Positions 10,063-14,556 of a stretch of 14,556 nt of DNA are shown here, piece by piece. The notes under the pieces were generated by a model that worked only from the letters and a program-made list of their open reading frames with translations, did no database searches and was not told the DNA's origin. This DNA is from an uncultured Bacteroidota bacterium (GTDB taxonomy: Bacteria; Bacteroidota; Bacteroidia; Chitinophagales; Chitinophagaceae), in the NCBI GenBank assembly GCA_903933765.1, contig CAIZLI010000188.1, positions 1 through 14,556 of the forward strand, written 5' to 3'. The position numbers were made by a program, and so were the translations under genes. Each line of letters starts with the position of its first letter. The stretch's first letter is position 1.

Positions 10063-10623
10063 GCCAAGACCTTTGAAGATAGCCGCAACGCCTAATTGTT
10101 TTTCTTTTGCTAAGGGATTATATATACCATCAGACACATACTTACCAGTTTCATCCGATTGATTAGTCCCAGCCCAAACATAAGGCGAGTATTTTCCTTT
10201 TTTTCGCATTCCTAAACCATTATATTTTTCAGCCATAATTAGGCACGGAATTATGGTTCCGTAAGTAAATTGGTTTAATCCGTCATACTTAAGGGCATCT
10301 ATTGAAGCCTCTTCCCACGTTTTAAACGGCCCTCGGCCACGGGGTATGTGTATGGTAGGGCCTGGTAGGGGATCGCCGTTGTGGAGGCAAGTACGGAAGT
10401 TTAAAGAGGCTTCCCGATAATGAAGGGCTGCGATTAAGTACCAAGGCACGTTAGTATGTAATGAAACATAGTCATAACGGGCTTTATTATCGAGGATCTT
10501 TTTGCAAATATTAGCGATTTCAGTCACTCGGCTCTGATCTACCGTGCAAGTTGACCAAAGTTGATTCCAGTCGGGATTGCGAGCGGCTGGAGTGCCGCCC
10601 TTTAACCATGATAATAAACCCAT
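10057..10623 (-). CDS. Lysozyme-like peptidoglycan hydrolase (putative endolysin or virion lysin)
   Basis: This 188-residue protein belongs to a lysozyme-like family known to me from proteobacterial phages. It has a helical NVPWYLIAALHYREASLNF segment (58-76) in which E71 is the likely catalytic glutamate, then HNGDPL (81-86), IHIPRG, a WEEASIDAL helix, YNGLGMR (134-140) and a SPYVWAGTN...GKYVSDG end (146-166). It would cut the glycan backbone of peptidoglycan. There is no signal peptide or membrane segment, so release would need a holin, or the enzyme could be carried in the virion. Its ATG overlaps the stop of the upstream ejection-like gene (TAATG), placing it at the end of the late operon. 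Confidence 0.78.
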   Translation of the reverse strand: MGLLSWLKGGTPAARNPDWNQLWSTCTVDQSRVTEIANICKKILDNKARYDYVSLHTNVPWYLIAALHYREASLNFRTCLHNGDPLPGPTIHIPRGRGPFKTWEEASIDALKYDGLNQFTYGTIIPCLIMAEKYNGLGMRKKGKYSPYVWAGTNQSDETGKYVSDGIYNPLAKEKQLGVAAIFKGLGL

Positions 10624-12140
10624 TATTGCCCCTTGGTTATTTCTTTTCTTAATTGTGCTTTTTCAGTGGAAGTTAAATTTTCCATTCCTTTGATTCCTTG
10701 GTCTATCATTACAGGACTGATGCCCTGTTGAATTGCCCCTTGGATCATTTTTTGAATATATTGAGACCCAGCTTCAGGAGCCATTTTTGAAAGTCCACGG
10801 GCCACATCAATAGTTTTTTTAACTACCAAAGGTGATGAAAATGCTGCAATTCCTAAAGTTGGAATGGCTGCACCCGTTAAACCGCCAGCAGCATAACCAG
10901 CACCGCCACTTATTGCTTGCATAACCGCATTCCTAGCCCCAGTTTGCACGTTAGGAACTATGCTTGCATTCCCCATATATTGAGCAGCAGCAATATTTTC
11001 AGCCTGACCGACTAAATCCTCACCTAAAATATTTCCCAATTTGCGAAGGTTCATAATGTTTTGCTGATTTTGACCAGTTCCGACGCCCATGATTGGCGCA
11101 TAAGGCTTATTTACATCCATTATGTTTAAAATCGGCTTGTTTTGTCCTACTCGCCGTAAGGGTGCTATTTCTTGCATTGCTTGCCTAGCTTCAGGCAAAA
11201 CACGTCCAGTGATTTGTCGCGCTCTCCCTGCGGCTCTCATAAATGTCACGTCAGCAAAATCCTTAGCTTGTTTTAATTCTTGTGAAGCCGGCATATAATT
11301 AGCTAACTGATCCAAGTCTTTAGTCATTTGGAAAACTTCGGATGCTTCAAGTTGCCCATTTTCATTGGCAGCGTTTTTTAAAATATTTAACTGCTCTTGA
11401 ATACGACCACGAGCTTCTGCTCCATATTTTTTAGTGCCTTTTGTTAGAGCGTCCTCATAAATACTTGCAATAGGCTCTATATCGACTAACTGGGAACCTT
11501 TTTCTTGCAATGATTGAGCAATTTTTGCATTTCTCACGCTCATAAATTGTTTTTTCAAATCATTGGTGCGTTGTCTAAATGCCTGAACCGCTTGCGCTAT
11601 AGGCGATTCGACATTCATTGGAATTTTTGCAACTTCTTCGGGTCTCTTCCAATAGGTCTCAAGAACTTTTTCAGGAAGCATTGAGAAATTGGAGGCAGTT
11701 TTCTTTATACCTTGACCAGCTAAATTTAAACCTTTACCAGCAAGTGCCATAACCGCAGGGCTGGCCCATTCGCCAGTACCAGCAGCCACAGCTTCTAACG
11801 CTGGCCCTACAAGAAGTTCAGTTCTAGTTTTTGGTTCATCATAATAAAGACCTTCTATTACGTTTTGTGCAGCTTTACCAGTGGCAGCACCAGCAGCAGC
11901 TCCAGGAATAGCCCCAACACCACCAGCAAGACCACCAACACCACCGCCTAACATTCCACCAGCGATAGGAAGTGATTTCACAAAAGCACGACCTAAGCCG
12001 CTTGATTCTTTTGGTTCATTTGCATGAATCTCAGTAAGCTTTTTTAATTGGTCATCTGAAAGACTATCTAACCCAACTTCTTTAGCATGAAGCTGCAATA
12101 ATTCATCATCTGTCATTTGCTCCAAAGGTTTGTTTTCCAT
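10623..12140 (-). CDS. Putative internal virion / DNA-ejection protein (505 aa)
   Basis: This 505-residue protein has two short helical repeats at the N-terminus (MTDDELLQLHAKEVGLDSLS, then DDQLKKLTEIHANE). A glycine/alanine-rich segment follows (57-90, with AGGMLGGGVGGLAGGVGAIP), and a second one near the C-terminus (about 400-440, SGGAGYAAGGLTGAAIP). These are membrane-active-type stretches separated by a long helical region. The layout resembles the internal or DNA-transfer proteins of podoviruses that enter the envelope during ejection. I cannot name a family. Neighbours support a virion role: a lysozyme gene downstream and a coiled-coil virion-like protein upstream, joined by TAATG overlaps. 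Tail tape-measure protein is a less likely alternative because the length is short. Confidence 0.65.
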   Translation of the reverse strand: MENKPLEQMTDDELLQLHAKEVGLDSLSDDQLKKLTEIHANEPKESSGLGRAFVKSLPIAGGMLGGGVGGLAGGVGAIPGAAAGAATGKAAQNVIEGLYYDEPKTRTELLVGPALEAVAAGTGEWASPAVMALAGKGLNLAGQGIKKTASNFSMLPEKVLETYWKRPEEVAKIPMNVESPIAQAVQAFRQRTNDLKKQFMSVRNAKIAQSLQEKGSQLVDIEPIASIYEDALTKGTKKYGAEARGRIQEQLNILKNAANENGQLEASEVFQMTKDLDQLANYMPASQELKQAKDFADVTFMRAAGRARQITGRVLPEARQAMQEIAPLRRVGQNKPILNIMDVNKPYAPIMGVGTGQNQQNIMNLRKLGNILGEDLVGQAENIAAAQYMGNASIVPNVQTGARNAVMQAISGGAGYAAGGLTGAAIPTLGIAAFSSPLVVKKTIDVARGLSKMAPEAGSQYIQKMIQGAIQQGISPVMIDQGIKGMENLTSTEKAQLRKEITKGQ

Positions 12141-13837
12141 TATTGATACTTACCTTTCGATTTTAGATTTTTAATCATTTCCTCACGAGATAAACCGCCA
12201 CCTTTTGATGACGGTGGAGGAGCTGAAACAGGTTTCAAACCACGAGCTGCCATTGTATTTTGCACTTTTGATTCAATTCTTTGAATAGCATTATCGTAAC
12301 GTTTGAGTGCTTCAGATTTCCCACCAGATACCAAAGAAGCAGCACTAGGCGATTCCAAAATTCGGTCCAGGTAGCCTACATCCGGTCCTGCTAACACACC
12401 TAATTCAGCAAAAGATTTACCTTTGTAAAGTAATTGAGCATCTTTTAAATACCCTTCTATTTCTTTTCTTGCTGAAGAAAAAGGATTTATCAAATCTGTC
12501 GCATCAGTGCTTTCAATTTGATTTCTTGCCCTTTTGATAAGATCGGTGATGGTATCTCGATCAGCCTTTGCGCTTTGAAGTTTAGGAATGTCCGACTTAG
12601 CAATTTGTGTTTTTCCGTTCCATATATAACCAGGAACTATTTGACCTTCTTGTGGAGTGCCAGCACCTTTGCCGCCTTTACCTTTATTTTTTAAAGCATT
12701 GATGCGCTCTTGTTCTAAACGGCGTTTTTCAGCTTCATTTTTTACATTGAAGTCAGCTTTAGATTTTTCTAGTTCTGCTTTTTGCTTATCTAGTTCAAGT
12801 TTTTTTGCATTGATTTCTTCCATAGTCGCATTTTTACGAATGGCTTCATCAAGCTTACCTTGAGCCTCAGCAGCTTTTCTTTCTGCTTCAGATTCTTTTT
12901 GCTGCGAATCTAAAAGCTTGTCAGATCCGTGCATCACGTCCTTATTTAGATCTTCATACATCTTGTTAAGAGTGTTTGCTTCGTCTTTTACATATAAACG
13001 ATTTGCAGAAACATCTTTTTCAAGGGCTCCAAGAGTAGTTTTAAGACGATCGAGAGCAATCTTTTGTTTTTCAGAGAATTGAACAACGTCATTGGCTTGC
13101 ATTTTTGAAAGCGATTCGATTTTTGCAGCAATGGCTTTGCGTTTAGCTGCATTTTCGTCACGAGCTGATTTCATTTCAGCATAATACATTTCATTTCCTG
13201 CGGCTGCGGCTCTAGGCGCAGCTAGGGCACCAGTTTCACCACCAAAAATTGAAGCAATAGCAGGAGCTAACATCATAATAGACTTAGCAACAGGATCTTC
13301 TTTGAAGTCTTGTATATTTTGCTCTTGCTCTCCAAGTCGTGCCAATTCGCCCTGATAATCCATTGAAGGGGAATAATCGGGAGCAGGTTCTTTAATTTTA
13401 TTCAAAATGTCCTGATATTGGGTTTGAGAATCCTTCAAAGCTCCGTAAACAGAACCTAGGTCTTCTTTTCTTTGTAAATAATCTTTTTCACGTTCTGCTA
13501 AGCTTTTATTAACACCAGTCGCATAAGTCACGGCCGCTTCAGGACTTTGAGGGACTGGAACTTGAAAAGACTGAGGTTGTCCTTCTATTGATCCTCTATC
13601 TTTTAATAATTCCACCGCAGCAGCAGGAGCTTGAAAATTCTTTTGTGTTTTAAGCAATGGAGGAACGATATTTGACGGGTTAATGGGCTTTGCATAGTCC
13701 ATAATAGACTTACCCAGTACATCCTCAACAGCTCTATATTTTACATCGTCAGATACAGTCGTATCCATCACATTAGGCCTGAACGATCTATTCTGTAGAT
13801 CAGTCAAAAATTGCGTTAAGTAATCATTTTGAGCCAT
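12140..13837 (-). CDS. Coiled-coil internal virion / ejection-like protein (565 aa)
   Basis: This protein of 565 residues has a Pro/Gln-rich N-terminal region and a hydrophobic patch with small residues (about 186-207, IMMLAPAIASIFGG). A long charged coiled coil follows (about 215-385), then a Gly/Lys hinge (GKGGKGAG). The C-terminal domain ends its helical part with FAELGVLAGPDVGYLDRIL then ESP, a pattern common in uncharacterised phage structural proteins. The ATG at 13837 is chosen because GGGG lies five bases upstream; a GTG six bases earlier lacks spacing for a ribosome site. It overlaps the GNAT gene by 14 bases. The role in genome delivery is inferred from composition and neighbours. 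Confidence 0.65.
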   Translation of the reverse strand: MAQNDYLTQFLTDLQNRSFRPNVMDTTVSDDVKYRAVEDVLGKSIMDYAKPINPSNIVPPLLKTQKNFQAPAAAVELLKDRGSIEGQPQSFQVPVPQSPEAAVTYATGVNKSLAEREKDYLQRKEDLGSVYGALKDSQTQYQDILNKIKEPAPDYSPSMDYQGELARLGEQEQNIQDFKEDPVAKSIMMLAPAIASIFGGETGALAAPRAAAAGNEMYYAEMKSARDENAAKRKAIAAKIESLSKMQANDVVQFSEKQKIALDRLKTTLGALEKDVSANRLYVKDEANTLNKMYEDLNKDVMHGSDKLLDSQQKESEAERKAAEAQGKLDEAIRKNATMEEINAKKLELDKQKAELEKSKADFNVKNEAEKRRLEQERINALKNKGKGGKGAGTPQEGQIVPGYIWNGKTQIAKSDIPKLQSAKADRDTITDLIKRARNQIESTDATDLINPFSSARKEIEGYLKDAQLLYKGKSFAELGVLAGPDVGYLDRILESPSAASLVSGGKSEALKRYDNAIQRIESKVQNTMAARGLKPVSAPPPSSKGGGLSREEMIKNLKSKGKYQ

Positions 13838-14249
13838 GCTCACCCCACTCTAAAGTTAATTCTAAAAATATATATTCTTTGAAGGCTTTTAAACCAGTCA
13901 CGATAAACCCAGCTTTGAAAGCAAGCCTTAGCATTTCAATGTTGGTATTTTCTATTAAAGTCGTTGCTCTATCGTATCTTTGTTTAAGGTAAGCTAAAAG
14001 CATCATATAGCCGCCGTATGATCTTATATTTTTCCTGGCTTCAGGTAAGATCCCGCCGTAACCAATATAAATGCTCGCTGAGTCCGATTCTCTAAGAGTC
14101 ATATAACCCAAAGGAATTGAGTCGTGCCATACCACCAAAACATAGTCTATGCGATTGATTTCCTTGCCCCTAAATTCATTGAAAACTTCGGAGTGGATTG
14201 CCTCAGCAACAGAGGACCATTGTTCAGGAGTATAGCGGACAAGATTCAC
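13824..14249 (-). CDS. GNAT-family acetyltransferase
   Basis: This 141-residue protein fits the GCN5-related N-acetyltransferase fold. An N-terminal helix is followed by strands ending IPLGYMTLRES, and then strand 4 (ASIYIGYGGILPEARKNI) and the acetyl-CoA loop with helix (RKNIRSYGGYMMLLAYLKQ, 72-90). It ends ENTNIEMLRLAFKAGFIVTG and a final strand pair. The substrate is unknown. The start is a GTG at 14249 overlapping the upstream stop (GTGA), with a GGG-rich ribosome site about five bases before it. GNAT genes occur inside virion gene blocks of several podovirus-like phages, where they may modify a host or virion protein; that is family knowledge, not evidence for this protein. Confidence 0.83.
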   Translation of the reverse strand: MNLVRYTPEQWSSVAEAIHSEVFNEFRGKEINRIDYVLVVWHDSIPLGYMTLRESDSASIYIGYGGILPEARKNIRSYGGYMMLLAYLKQRYDRATTLIENTNIEMLRLAFKAGFIVTGLKAFKEYIFLELTLEWGEHGSK

Positions 14250-14556
14250 TTTTTCCCGCCCTTATTTGCAGCAGCGGCGACATTCGCAGCATTAGCAGCA
14301 GATTGTTGTTGTCCAATACCCATTGCATAAGCTGACTCTCCAAGTTTTTGCTTAAATATAAAGTCTTGAAGGTCACTTGCTCCCTGACGTTGTATTTGTG
14401 CTGAGTCCATAGCCATTTTTCGTTCAGCATCAGCCACCCCACGCACTCCTTGTTGAGCAGCTTGGCCCATCATAGCAGCACCACGAGCACCACCAACGCC
14501 ACCTTTTCCAAAGGCACCAGCTAATTGTCTTTGTTGTGCTTTTTGAGCCCCAGCAA
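14246..14556 (-). CDS. Partial Ala/Gly/Gln-rich virion-like protein (C-terminal end)
   Basis: The frame is open from the right edge of the window to its stop at 14246, giving about 102 C-terminal residues; the start lies beyond base 14556. The visible part is rich in alanine, glycine and glutamine: a GAFGKGGVGGARGAAMMGQ segment, then a helical VRGVADAERKMAMDSAQIQ region, and an NAANVAAAANKGGKK tail. Methionines inside (ATG at 14473 and 14470) could be mistaken for the start, but the same frame and composition continue upstream. Composition and place at the front of the visible late operon suggest an internal virion or tail-associated protein. No family can be named from this fragment. Confidence 0.62.
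   Translation of the reverse strand, partial: AGAQKAQQRQLAGAFGKGGVGGARGAAMMGQAAQQGVRGVADAERKMAMDSAQIQRQGASDLQDFIFKQKLGESAYAMGIGQQQSAANAANVAAAANKGGKK

Noticed and set aside
12657..12863. A 68-codon plus-strand ORF rich in Ser and Phe
   Set aside because: It is the complement of the lysine/alanine-rich coiled coil of the minus-strand virion protein; it has no ribosome site or motif.
14224..14442. A 72-codon minus-strand ORF overlapping the partial right-end gene
   Set aside because: It is in a different frame from the Ala/Gln-rich protein, which continues to the window edge and couples to the GNAT start; the composition of the alternative is unconvincing.

Overview
The window looks like part of a double-stranded DNA bacteriophage or prophage from an AT-rich host. 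The evidence is dense packing with ATGA/TAATG stop-start overlaps, many tiny unknown genes, a replication and recombination module, and a block of virion and lysis genes on the opposite strand. There is no host housekeeping gene, integrase, tRNA, IS element or CRISPR array. The host cannot be named; the lysozyme family and the LPD29-like gene fit a Gram-negative (proteobacterial-type) host, which is an inference. The long glycine/alanine-rich and coiled-coil virion proteins beside a lysozyme gene suggest a podovirus-like DNA-ejection module.

Layout. Bases 1-1705 hold five small plus-strand early genes, one resembling an LPD29 domain. Bases 1706-1926 hold a probable intrinsic terminator, two tiny hydrophobic ORFs and a promoter-like element. 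Next come a calcineurin-like metallophosphoesterase (1927) and a HExxH metallopeptidase (2640). From about 2986 to 3150 there is a promoter-like sequence and an elaborate set of inverted repeats, then a TTG-started replication initiator (3151) with an iteron-like cluster inside it, and a DnaB/RecA-fold helicase (3855). Accessory genes follow: a single-domain LuxR-type HTH protein, a 32-residue membrane peptide, an intrinsic terminator, a zinc-ribbon protein and several unknowns. A recombination operon comes next: a PD-(D/E)XK exonuclease with a SAP-like insertion, a RecT-family annealing protein and an HNH nuclease (6346-8232). After a good sigma70-like promoter (8271-8300) there is a cassette of very small genes, whose starts carry three exact copies of one 23-bp sequence.

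From 9390 rightward most genes are on the minus strand: a VRR-NUC nuclease, a lysozyme-like hydrolase, two large probable ejection or internal virion proteins, a GNAT acetyltransferase and a partial Ala/Gln-rich protein. They read leftward as one overlapping late operon whose promoter lies beyond base 14556. A second LuxR-type HTH gene (9853-10062, plus strand) is wedged between two minus-strand genes and overlaps both.

How the genes may work together (inference): the initiator and helicase open the origin and recruit host replication enzymes, since no polymerase or primase is present here. The exonuclease, RecT protein and HNH nuclease process and recombine DNA ends. The late operon builds the genome-delivery machinery and lyses the cell. 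The two LuxR-type proteins are candidate switches between the modules. The most notable unexplained elements are the structured leader at 3028-3127 and the 23-bp junction repeat at 8310-8893.
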